Below, piece by piece: positions 46,382 through 57,113 of a DNA stretch of 64,000 nucleotides (positions are counted from its first letter, which is position 1; each line of letters starts with the position of its first letter). Where the stretch lies: assembly GCA_033297205.1 (NCBI GenBank), contig MU859094.1:1801-65800 (forward strand), in the 5' to 3' direction. The translations under genes were made by a program, and so were the position numbers. The notes below the pieces were generated by a model. It was given only the letters and a program-made list of their open reading frames with translations, made no database searches and had not been told where the DNA came from. This DNA is from Pseudoneurospora amorphoporcata. Taxonomy: Eukaryota > Ascomycota > Sordariomycetes > Sordariales > Sordariaceae.

Positions 46382-48425
46382 ATGTCTGATGAACCGGCCA
46401 TAAAGACGCAGAAAGCACCACCCGTCGCGGTGCCTCCAGTACCACTAACAAAACCTCACCGGCATGTTGTCGCTGCACAGATCCACGATGTCCTCACCTT
46501 GCTCGTCGTCTTTCGCTTCATCAATGCCATCGTTCTCCGAACCTTCTTCCAGCCAGACGAGTATTTCCAAGCTCTCGAGCCGGCATGGAACATAGCCTTT
46601 GGAGACCAGAGCGGTGCATGGTTGACCTGGGAGTGGCAACATCAGCTTCGCTCCTCTCTTCATCCTGCCATCTTTGCTGTGGCATACAAGGTCGCCCATT
46701 GGTCATTGTCCAGCTTCTTTCCCCCGTCTTTCGAAACCTTTGTTCTCGAAGCCTTACCCAAGCTCATCCAGTCCGTCTTTGCCGCCCTGGGTGACTTCTA
46801 TACTTGGCAACTGGCAACCTCCATCTTTGGACATGAGAGCAACATCCCATGGACTGCTGTAAGTCGTATGCCCTTGTATCATATCATGATATCTCGGACA
46901 GCTTATTGACTCTCGACTCGAGCTCTGGATGACCGTTCTCAACCCCTGGCAATGGTATTGCTCCACGAGGACCTTTTCGAACTCCTTGGAGACCACCTTG
47001 ACCATTGCCGCCCTCTACTACTGGCCCTGGGATCTTCTTCAGGATGCCAAGTCCAACAAGCAGGAGCCTCTGCAGGCCAAAGGCAACCTGGGTAGCCTCC
47101 GGGTCTCGCTCATTCTTGCTGCCGTTGCCGTCTTGCTACGCCCAACCAACTTGCTCATTTGGCTTGGAGTCCTTACCGTCGCCGTCACACGGTTGACACT
47201 TGATGGAGAGTCTCCCATCAAGACATCAACATTGCTTGTCCTCGCCAGAGAGATCATTGTTTGTGGCAGTGCAGCCCTCTCCGTATCGCTCGTCTCGGAC
47301 CGCCTCTACTTTGGCTTCTGGACCTTCCCGCCCTACAAATGGCTGCATTTCAACATCTCTCAGTCCCTCGCCGTCTTTTACGGTCACATGCCATGGCACT
47401 ACTACCTCTCTCAGGGAATTCCCCTGCTCACGACTACCTTCCTCCCCTTTGCGCTCGTTGGCTTGTACAAGTCGACTTCGTCTTCCAAGACACTTACGAC
47501 ACTCCAGTCCAACATCCTCAAGACGCTTTCCTTCGCCGTCTTGTCCATGGTCGGCACCCTCTCCATCATCTCTCACAAGGAAGTCCGCTTCATCTACCCC
47601 CTTCTCCCCGTCCTACACATCCTAGCCGCTCCCTACGTCTTCAACTTCTTCACCGTTCCAGCAGCAGCAGCAACAGCAACACCAGCAACCACAGCCCCAG
47701 CCGAAGGCACCACCACCTCAACAACAACAACAACCGCCCCCGTAACCGTCCGCCACAAAATCTCCCTCGCCAACTTGTTGTCCATCAACCTCATCCTAGC
47801 GACCTACCTCTCCATCTTCCACCAACCCGCCGCCGTTTCGGTCGTGACCTTTCTCCGCACCGAATTCGAGCGCATCCACCCGGACTCGCTGTCCCTCGAC
47901 TCCTCCTCTTCTGGGGAACCAATTCCCAAACAAGAACTCTTCGCCCTCTTCCTCACTCCCTGCCACTCCACCCCTTGGCGCTCGCACCTCGCCTACCCGG
48001 CTTTACGGGCCAGGGCATTGACTTGCGAGCCGCCTTTGCATACGGCGCCGGGCAGTGTTGAACGACAAGAGTATCTGGATGAGGCGGACCGGTTTTATAA
48101 GAAGAAAGGGGAGGATGGGTTATACGGTGTGGACTTTTTGAGGGAGGAGATGTGGGGCGGTGGTGATCTTACAAGTGGTGGCGAAGGACAGGAGGAGATC
48201 CCGAGGTATATCATCGGGTTTGAAGGCATCGAGGAGGTGTTGAACAAGTTCTTTGAAGAAGACAAAAGGGGAAGGGAGTTGGGTGTTGAACTGAAACAGG
48301 TTTGGAGTGGGTGGAATGGAGCGTTTAATGACGATTGGAGGAGGAGCGGGAGGTTGGTTGTTTGGGATACCGGGGTTTATGAGGGTGTTGAGGAAGTGAA
48401 GAATATTTTTTCTGCTTTTGCGTAG
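46382..48425 (+). CDS. gpi10: GPI mannosyltransferase 3 (GPI10/PIG-B, GT22)
   Basis: Exons 46382-46858 and 46923-48425, with a 64-bp intron (GTAAGT...CGAG); 659 residues. It adds the third mannose to the GPI-anchor core in the ER membrane. Seen: the lumenal-loop acidic pair Asp59-Glu60 in FFQPDEYFQALEPAW, LTWEWQHQLRSSLHP, LNPWQWYCSTRTFSNSLET after the splice, the IISHKEVRFIYPLLP block, and many hydrophobic segments. The PWTA-LWMTVLNPWQW join confirms the acceptor. In-frame ATGs upstream (for example at 46325) could extend it by 19 codons. A Thr/Ala-rich insert (about 47659-47745) and a hydrophilic C-terminal extension are lineage additions. Essential in most fungi. Confidence 0.93.
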
Positions 48426-48928
48426 GAGTCTAGACTAGGTCTGAGTGAGGGGATAGTTCTAGGTTTCGAGAGAGAGAGCGAGCAAGGTGGTAAGATAAGG
48501 TGGGTAAGTTGTTGGGATGGTTTAGAAAAGAAGCACATTCTAATGGTACACGTTCGGGATATGCCCGGCGCGCAAAAAATAAAAGGCAAGTAATGTAACA
48601 ACGAATATAAAACAGAAAAGTCTGAAAGAAAATATCTATATACAGCGAACTTGAGGAACGGACCGAGTATATCTGGAAAGCATCACCCAGGCCAAGACCA
48701 ATCCTCTCTCCATCTTCCACCCTTTCTCATAGTGGGTATCTCCTCCAATCTTGGTCTCTCCTCCCTCCACTGCCTTTTGGGTTTCCTAACTTTCCTTCTC
48801 CATATGTCTTTCCCATTCCTTTTCCTCCCATCCCCCTCCCGTTCTCCACCATCCATCCCTTCTTCCTCTCATTTTTTTTTTTTTTTTTTTTTTCCTCTCT
48901 TCTCTTTTCAATTGTCTTTCCTCCCAAC
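48426..48928. other. Convergent 3' spacer gpi10 / small secreted protein
   Basis: Pyrimidine-rich on the plus strand in its second half, with T22 at 48872-48893 shortly beyond the stop of the minus-strand gene. No gene. Confidence 0.65.
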
Positions 48929-49451
48929 TCACGTCAAAACAGGATTATCATCCTCATTCCCATAATACGTAGGCACGTGGCAGCACGACGCCTTCAGCGT
49001 GCACGGTCCCCCGGGGTACTTGTTCCCAGGCGGGTCGCACCCATGCTTTCCCTTCTTCATGTTATCCCGGTTGATGGCGTAGATATTGCCGTTTTCGCAC
49101 AGGCAGACGGAGGGGACGCAGTTATGGGGGTCGGCCCTGTTTGATGAGAGAAAAAGGTTAGGTTAGTGGGTGGACCGACATGCTTGTGGGTGGGGTGAGT
49201 TTGCAGACCCTCCATGGGCTATGAACAAAAGGGAGGGTGGATGATACATACCAATATTTACATTGACTGCGCGTAGTACCGTACCTCCCCTCCAGCATGT
49301 GGCGTACCACTATGCTCTGGATGAGTTTATCATCAGTAGGATGGGCTGATACTCTTCCTGTTCCTGTTCCTGTTCCTGTTCCTGTGCTTGTGATGGCGCC
49401 GATGACGATGCTAGCGGCCACGAGAACGTTGTTGACTGCGAACTTCATCAT
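48929..49451 (-). CDS. Small cysteine-rich secreted protein
   Basis: Exons (minus) 49451-49252 and 49136-48929; 115-bp intron (GTATGT...ACAG); 135 residues. A hydrophobic N-terminus (residues 9-20) followed by a Ser/Thr/Gly run and R-V-S-A-H predicts secretion, with cleavage likely near residue 36. The mature part has eight cysteines (64, 73, 78, 80, 100, 112, 118, 119), including CLC and a CC pair, so four disulfides are likely. The (Thr-Gly)n run comes from a hexanucleotide repeat (49355-49384). Size, export signal and cysteine number fit fungal effector-like or extracellular signalling proteins; no family is recognised. The splice splits a Trp codon and both exons are needed for the full cysteine set. 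A second ATG follows the first directly. Confidence 0.75.
49355..49384 (+). repeat. (TTCCTG)5 hexanucleotide repeat
   Basis: Five perfect units inside the first exon of the small secreted protein, where they encode alternating Gly and Thr just after the hydrophobic core. In-frame length changes are possible. Confidence 0.9.
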
Positions 49452-49704
49452 CGAGGCCGAGTTCTGATTCGACGCTTATTTGATATCAAGATGCTGAATA
49501 GGTGCTTTGTCGTCGTCGTCGTCGTCGTCCTCGTCGTTGTTGTTGTTATTTCTTCTTCCTCCTCCCTTGCGCTATTGCCTTGTGTCTTGGTATCCCAATG
49601 TGCGCAAGTGTGTGTCTCTAACTGTCAAGTGTCTCGAGTAGACAGTGACAAAACTGTATAGAGTTGATCGGAGAAACTTCCAGGAGTTACAGAACCGGCT
49701 GTTG

Positions 49705-49739
<35 letters not shown>
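49705..49739 (+). repeat. A35 homopolymer
   Basis: 35 uninterrupted A about 250 bp upstream of the small secreted protein, the longest homopolymer in the window (a T run as read toward that gene). Confidence 0.95.
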
Positions 49740-49741
<2 letters not shown>

Positions 49742-52483
49742 TGGAAGGGAGTGCCAAAAGTCTCTTTATATCTTCCAAAGAAGTGATGAATAAACGATAG
49801 CACGTGGCGCCTCGCGTGGCTGAATAGCCTGGTTGGGTTGCCTACTTCGACGGGTTTTTGGAGGGAAGGAAAATTGGGTGTGGTTTGGTGTTATAGAGGA
49901 AATGTTGCGGGTTACAAAGTAGCTCCGAAGACTTTTTTCCCTTGATGATAACGGTGCAAAATCATCTTTGAATTGCCAACGGACAAGCATAGAGACATAG
50001 GTAGACAAACTGCTGGATGGGAATGAGGGGAGTCACTAGACAAGGGGCAGGTTCAAAGAGAAACTGAAAGACGGCACACACCAGGCACGGCTTTGATCAA
50101 ACCCAACTCCTGACTGACCATGGGACCAGGGGAGTTTCTTTGTCTAGTCATTGTGGCACAGCAATGAATCTTTGTTGGTCCCCTGATCGCATCCGCCGCT
50201 GTGTGGAATGGCTTTACTTTTGGCAAACTCAAGTGCCGAGAAACATTCAAAGGCAGAAGACAATCCCAAGTTGGAACTTATCTGTTCACCGGGCTTGATA
50301 TTGTGTCCTCTCTTCCCATGGGTGTTCATCTGGTAAATCAGAGGACCACACCCGGAACAACATGGTGTCTTGGGAGTTGTAAGTGTTGAGCTTCGGTCAG
50401 CTCGGACGGGTGAAGAAGGATGGTTGATTGATCGCCTTTAATGTGAATGTAGGTGTGATGGACAACGATCCAAGCTGCGCATGATTTCGTCTATTCCATC
50501 GCAACTGTCCAAAACCTGAATTGGCTTCAAAGGTTCCATCCAGGTGAGGCAGGAACCACCGAGCATCTCGACCGTTTCGCTCTTTCCCACTTGTATACCT
50601 ACCGACTGTTAATTTGCCGAAGGAACGACTCCAAGGCCCTACTCGCGACTTCCATGTTTGAATCTAAATCGCAGATGTCTGAGTGAATCCATAACTGTCG
50701 GACTTACCCAGGGGCATCAGACAGCAATTTTAGATGGTAGAGTACCTCACAGGCCAAGAAAACGCCGAGATACCCGAGTCTTTATATATGTTGATGTTCA
50801 CCATCCAGGCGATATCATCATCAACATTACATCAATCACTAGGCTCAAGGCCATGAAGCCATCACCACTGACCTCCCTTGCATTCTGCCCCCTCAAAGCG
50901 GTTGATCTTTGTCGAGTGTCCATGGAGCATAACTCTTGTCCATTGTGACACGAGTCTTTGTTGGCTGGCATTGTTTGGCTGAGGGATGGATTCTAAAAGG
51001 CCGATGGAAGTTTCCTTTAATCGTACACAACTGTCTTTGTTAGATCGTGTGCTTATCATATGAATTTCAGGTTAAGGAACTTTATGGCCATCTCGAACAT
51101 GAGTTTTCCCAAGAAGCCAGACGATTTCCCTGTTACCATGTCCTCCGACTGCGGAAAACCTGTTTGCAACCAGACATGAAAATGAATTGGTCCAGTGGTG
51201 TGTGTGTTGTGTCAGATCCCACCGAGGGTGGTCCGAGTGTGGTGAGGTCTCGTAATACATACATGCTGTGTTGTTCTGTTCAACCTGTTAAGAGCTGAGG
51301 TCTCTTGTCGGAGCACGACTAACTGATTTGTCCTCGATTGGCGAAGATGACAGTTGATGACGCCTTGAGAGGACCCTTGAGTACATAGTAAGCTCATGTC
51401 GTCGCCTCCCTGACAAATGGTAGTAATGACCGTTGCACCAGTTGACTTCGGTCATGTTAAGGCTGTAGATCTGCCATGGACCGCACCTCAAGACCACCTC
51501 ATCCGACCTGCTATCGACCTACCGACCTATCGACGTGGTGAGTAATTCACAAGTACACTTGTACCTCACCGGGAATCACTATTACGCCATCACTTGCGGC
51601 ATCCATCCCAGAGATCTCGTAGTGTGTAGGAGGTCAGGTCAGGTGATGACTGAACCCCTGGGGCACAGAACCCAGCTCTTGAAACTCCCGAGAACAAGGA
51701 TGAGGCTGTTAAATGTGATTGAATCAATCGCATGATTGATCAAGCATAGCATAAAGCCTAGGCACAGAGCCGTCATGCACCATCATACGTACCTGAATGA
51801 GGTGCTGAGGTACCTATCGTACACGCGAAGGTGCATGACACCACACGGCTTCAGCGAACAGGTTCACTCACTCACTCCCTCTTTCACTTCTCCACACACC
51901 TTGAAACGGCCGTTTGTTTGTCGTTGTGAGGTTTCGTCACCGCTTTCTCTTCTTCCGGTGAGTGGCTGGGCTGAAGTGGTGTGGGCGGCAGCGGCGGCGG
52001 CACCTCGGGTAGTGGCTTTCTAGAACTTCCTCATCCGCATCAGAGAAGAGCCATGGGCGGGGGCGGGGGCGTAAAATTTCAAGGGTGTTTTGGAACGCAT
52101 TATCGTGGGCCACCAAGGACGGAGAGTCTCGCGGTTCACGAATTGGGCTGTTGTTGCTTGGTTCTCACCGGGATTTGAGTTTGGATTTCGACATTTTACC
52201 TACCTTAAAACTGAATGTAGAAACAAGTCAGATTAAAGACTCGTGGGATTTAACAAAGGTGATTGGAAGAGGCGATGATGGTTTTGCTTCCGTACACTTT
52301 TGTTTAAGTGTCTCTTAGTGGCCATGTAGTGTCTATCAATTTATGGACGGTGATGATTAATGACGGTGACAGTCCGGACTTACAATCATCCAACGGCGAA
52401 CACAGAAAGGGGACGACGGGAAGGAGAATAGCGAATCTGCCTGTCCCGTACTCCCACTCCCGTCACAATAGAGATGGCGGGCT

Positions 52484-52510
52484 GCTTGCTTGCTTGCTTG
52501 CTTGCTTGCT
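52484..52510 (+). repeat. (GCTT)n microsatellite
   Basis: GCTT repeated six times with a partial seventh unit, in the atg1 upstream region. Confidence 0.9.
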
Positions 52511-55500
52511 GCCACACAGCACCAAACTGCGGGGGAGTGACGAGGTGGGTAGGTTGCCTGTTGCCAAACAGAGTGGGTGGTTACACCAAACTCCAAGTAG
52601 GGTCCTTACCTCCGGCTACCTCTCCAGAACTCCAGAATCGTCTCCTTCCCCTCATCTCGTCGTTGTTTGTGGTCCTATCGGAATCCGTCCATTTGCACAT
52701 GGTCAACATGGTGTAGCATCCCAATGATCCAGGCCCCCTTTGTATGAAGATTTTGGATCAAGAGTCGAGGCTGCCTAGGTATTGTTGCGCTTGATGATGA
52801 TGTGAAGTTGGGTTCGAACCGAGTGGGTCAAGCAGGACGTATGTACATAAAGATGCTTGCTGATGCAGGCCACTAGGCCACTGCAGCATGGGAGCAGGGG
52901 AAGCCTGGAAATCGCAAGGCAGAAAGACAGGAACCGCGCGTTTGCGTTGAAGGAAAATGGTATCAAAAAGAACGAAAGAAGACTCTGCGCATATTATGGG
53001 CAAGAAGACATTTCCTGATGATTGGCGGTGGATGTTGACTTTTGGACAGTGGCGGCCGGGGAAATCTGGCAGTGCCTCACGGTTTGGTTGCCTACAACAT
53101 CAAATAGGGTTTAGCGCGTGGGGAAGAAGGAAATCTGGGGGAACCCGCTTGTCAATGTCGTGTCGTTCTTCATAGGGTCAGTCAGAGTTCAACATGACAG
53201 ACTAATTATCAAAACTGTTAACGCGTTACAGCTGACGTAACCGCTCAACTCCTGTGTAGCGCCGCGGTAAACGCAATACAAGGACTGGAAGCTCGCCCGT
53301 TAGGTACTCGGATGTATCATGGACGTGTGTTGAGGTTCAGTCAGAGAGGAATCGTAACCACCAAGCGATATCGCAAAGATCAACTGGCCCAACCAGTACC
53401 CCCTCCTTCTTCGATACTCCCCTTAAATTATGATTGGACGGCGCTATCAAATCCCCAGATAAGGGGTGCTCGATGCGTTGCCTTGCAGATGTGTTGGTGT
53501 GGTGGGTGGGTGGACGACGTCTTCACGTCAGGAAAAGAGAGCAATCAACAAACACCGAGCTCCATTTTGAGCTTGGGGGGATTGGGCAGCATCACGACAG
53601 CCTCACTCGCACTTACCTTCACCTACATACATACACTCTTGCCCGTGCTTGTGTTTCCAGGTCGTTGGGTGTGCGCCCCATTGTGTGTCCAGCCAAGCCA
53701 ACCAGGCACAGGGTCGATGACAGGGCCGAAGACGGTACGCCGTGGAAACTGTGTGGTGCTGCAAAGGGGAGTTTGTGTGATGACCGGGCAAACGAAGACT
53801 CCCCATTGTACAGTCCCTGGAGGTTTATCTGTGGTCGTAACTGGCGATCAGGACCGCCGAGCATGAGTAGATCAACGTCGTGCGCCAACAGACAAATCGC
53901 ACCGCTACAGGTGGTCATCGCGCCGCAGAATGCTGATTTTGCGTTTGAAATTATCTCTTCATGAGCTTTGGAGCTTGTGAGTGCTTCTGGTGTGACCTGG
54001 ATACTTGCCACGTCTATTAATCAGCTTGTTCCGTCAGTGTTAATGGGTCACTATCTTGACTCTTTCAAAAAGTGACGAGAACACTCCAATGTTGATTGTT
54101 TTGTCAGTGTCTTGACCTCGACGGGAGAAAGCTCAATGGCTGGGATCGCTTCATGCAAGTCGCGCATTCTGATGCAGGCTGTGGATCAACCAAGCAGGCA
54201 GGACGGTTGGCTGGTCATTATAGGTCCTGGTACCTACCTACAACCCGCACAGCTGAGTGGTCGCGAATAAGTCTGTTTGTGGTTGGTTGTTTTTGAGAGT
54301 GACTGTTTTGTTTGGAACAATAAAGATGATTTCAATCCTGAAGCAGCGGGAGTATCGAATTGGGGGTCCTTGCTGATGACTCGACTCTTGGGGACACTAC
54401 CGGGGGGCCGGGGCGATCACCCCATGATAGAAATACGATATGGATAATAGCGACGGGTTGATGCTTGAGGTAAAACATGCCCATCGATTGCGACTTTGCC
54501 CCAGCCTGCTGCGTGATTCTGGCATGCATGGACGAACGAATATCTACTGCTATCCGGGGCATTTGGTCCAAAGACGCAAGACAAGCGGTAAATGACAGGG
54601 GACAACAACAATAACAACATGCCGCGGACCAACCACGAAACTGGGTGTTGCTGTCACCGGGTGTCCATGTTTAGATCAAGTAAAAGAGGATCAACACAAG
54701 TCCATATAAGCTTCCATCCTTCTAACGTGCTCAGGCAACAGGTTCAAATCGTTTCAAGCTTCCATTCCAGATAATTTCCCCCGTGGTTTGGACTTTGGAG
54801 AAGCAAAGGCCGGAAAGCAGGTGTACCATAGGTCAGTGTCACCTCCAAGCGGTGATGTTATCAAGCTGCCTTCCATTATCACCACAGAAGGACAAGTCCG
54901 TTTTAGCGTCGGGAGTTGGGGCCAATGGCGGGCCGGCAACAGATGCCCCCACTCACTACGTAACAGGGCCCTTGTACCGTCTGCGTACCTTACCCCCTGC
55001 CCCCTTCTGGAAAGGCGGAAGAGCTGGGGATGGAAGCGCAGGGGTACCCACGAGTTACATCGAGTGGTGCGCACCATACGCGGCATGACTCCAGTGCACC
55101 TGCACGAACCAGCCCCCTTGCACATCACGAGCGCAGGTGTCACTCGCAAGTCGCTTTGGGACGGGAGGCTGCCCCCTCTGCTGCCACCTGGAGCTGCCCT
55201 GGCTTGTAGTTGCTGGCCTGCCCATCGAGGTTCCCTCTTGCTTGCCGTCTCCCTCGCTCACATTTCCAATGTCACTGCCCTCTCCACTTCAGTTCCCTCC
55301 CGTGTTCCCAACTTCCATGAGATTGAAGATACCTACCTCTACGTACCAACGTCTTTCGTCTTGGAAACACCACGCACATCGCGAATACCGCGCTTCTTTG
55401 TACAAATCGAACAAGAGCTTGGACCCTTTTCCATGCCTGGGTAACAATAACGGCTCCTTCCCGCCCTCCGCCCCGGGCCCAAATCGACTCTGCACGGCAG

Positions 55501-56317
55501 CCCGGCGCGCCCCGTCTTATATCTGTTACGTCGATACCGCCTGGGTACCTGATACGATACTGTGAGGTACTGATGCGCTATCACCCAAGGCATCGCTGTC
55601 CATCCACAGTCCACTCCTTCCTTGCGTCCCTCGACCGCATCACCCATCACCGCGACTGTCGACCACAGCCAACCGACCACCCAGACACTCCCACGACAGG
55701 ACCACACCCATTCCCCCCGTTTGCGTCAGGTCCCCATCCACTCATCAATCTTCCACAACAACTCCTACCACCGCCTTTGGGTCCTTCAGGATCGCCTCCC
55801 CCGGCCAACTCTACCGAACCACCTTCGCGTCTCTCTCGCTCTCTCTCCCCCATATCGCCCTGATATCGCCCATCCATCTCTCCCGTCTCCATCCTCCGAC
55901 TCGCTGCCCGTCAAGGTTACAGCTTCGGTCTTCCTCTCCGTTGTGTCTCCGGTCGCGCATCCCGCCCCGGGTTCCGATCGCCATCAACGGGATCCGTCAC
56001 ATATTCAACATCTTATCGCCATATACCACACACTCACTTATACGCTCGACACTACCCAACTATCGCCGCTTCCGCATCAACCGCATCAACTGCTGTATCG
56101 GCCATCGCATTATCCTACAACTCCTCTCGACACCCGTTTCCCATAGACGCTACCTAGTACAATTCCGCCCTCCTACACATATACCTTATCCTATTCCACA
56201 CTAGATATAACGCGGCCCCAACCTTCGCCGCTGTCAAGAGATCGGACGGGCCTAGTATCGAACCAGCGACCAACTGATACTGATACGGACGAGGCCAGCT
56301 TGCGGCCCGATCGGGTC

Positions 56318-56325
56318 TGAGTCAT
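56318..56325. promoter_or_regulatory. TGAGTCAT (CPC1/GCN4-type) element upstream of atg1
   Basis: Perfect TGASTCA core followed by T, 789 bp before the atg1 ATG and just upstream of the CT-rich leader. In yeast, Gcn4 activates autophagy genes. A 7-bp match in so long an upstream region is expected by chance about once, so this is only suggestive. Confidence 0.25.
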
Positions 56326-57113
56326 TGACTTGACATAGGACGTCAGTCTGCCGCGGTGGGGTAAAAGCAGCTGTCAATAACCACACTTTGGTACTGATAG
56401 GTAGTAGACGTCCAGGTACAACAGTGTCGGTGTCGGAGCTTGGACCCTCTTCTACTGTGCCTTGAGCCATTCATCCGTCCGTCGTTTCCTCCATCGACCT
56501 GCTCGACTGCTTAGCCTTTCTCCGCTCTCTTTCGCATAGGTAGACGTTCCCATCGACCACCCGTTCGGGCACACCTACGCCTCCCGTCTCCTCCGTTGTC
56601 CTCGGACCTCTCCAGACCCTGAAACGATCGTACTGAGCTCGACCCCTTTCGCAACTCCTCTTCCATCCCATACCACCGTACAGTCTCTCTTCGTCCCACC
56701 CAGCCTCGTCGTTACCTGGCTGTCCATCTGCCATCCCCATTCGAGCCTGGCGCATAACATATCCGAGGAACCATCAAGGTGTCTCGTACCCTGGACGTCT
56801 CTCTTCCGTCGACCACGCACTCGTCGTTTCATCTTTGGCTTCGACACATCCTCGACCTATCATCTCCACTTGCGTCATTGCATAACCGAACGCCTCCGCT
56901 TGCCAATACATCGGCCTTATTAATACAGACTTCTCCGCTTCTGCCTTGGGCTCGTCTTCATAATCCCAACCACCTGAATCTTGGATCGAGAGCACCAGAC
57001 ATTTGGCGTATACATGCCTGCCAGACTCGAGGTTGACGTCTTCCGAATAGTTTAGGCCCTTGGGCTATCTTGACTTCCCGTCATCAACACACACACCCAC
57101 ACACCAGGAAGCC

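Larger units (their letters stand above)
49452..57113. other. 7.7 kb gene-poor region upstream of atg1
   Basis: The largest gap in the window. Contents: a GTC/GTT microsatellite (about 49510-49550), A35 at 49705-49739, a (GCTT)n run at 52484-52510, a G-rich patch GGGCGGGGGCGGGGG near 52053-52067, TGAGTCAT at 56318-56325, and from about 55600 a long CT-rich stretch likely to be the atg1 leader. Reading frames reach at most 218 codons, and that one only from a non-ATG start. None shows family features. Not AT-rich, so not a RIP-mutated repeat. Confidence 0.5.

Noticed and set aside
53312..53964. Two overlapping plus-strand frames of 176-184 codons
   Set aside because: They overlap in different frames, show no homology or codon preference, and have no splice support.
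54788..55444. 218-codon plus-strand frame in the atg1 upstream region
   Set aside because: Starts at TTG, lacks any domain or periodicity, and overlaps equally long frames on the other strand.
56225..56285. tRNA-like patch on the minus strand (GGTTCGATAC with short stem)
   Set aside because: The T-arm-like hairpin has only four pairs and there is no matching acceptor stem, D-arm or anticodon arm around it.
49452..57113. RIP-mutated transposon relic
   Set aside because: Base composition is not AT-rich and no TpA excess or repeated segment is visible.
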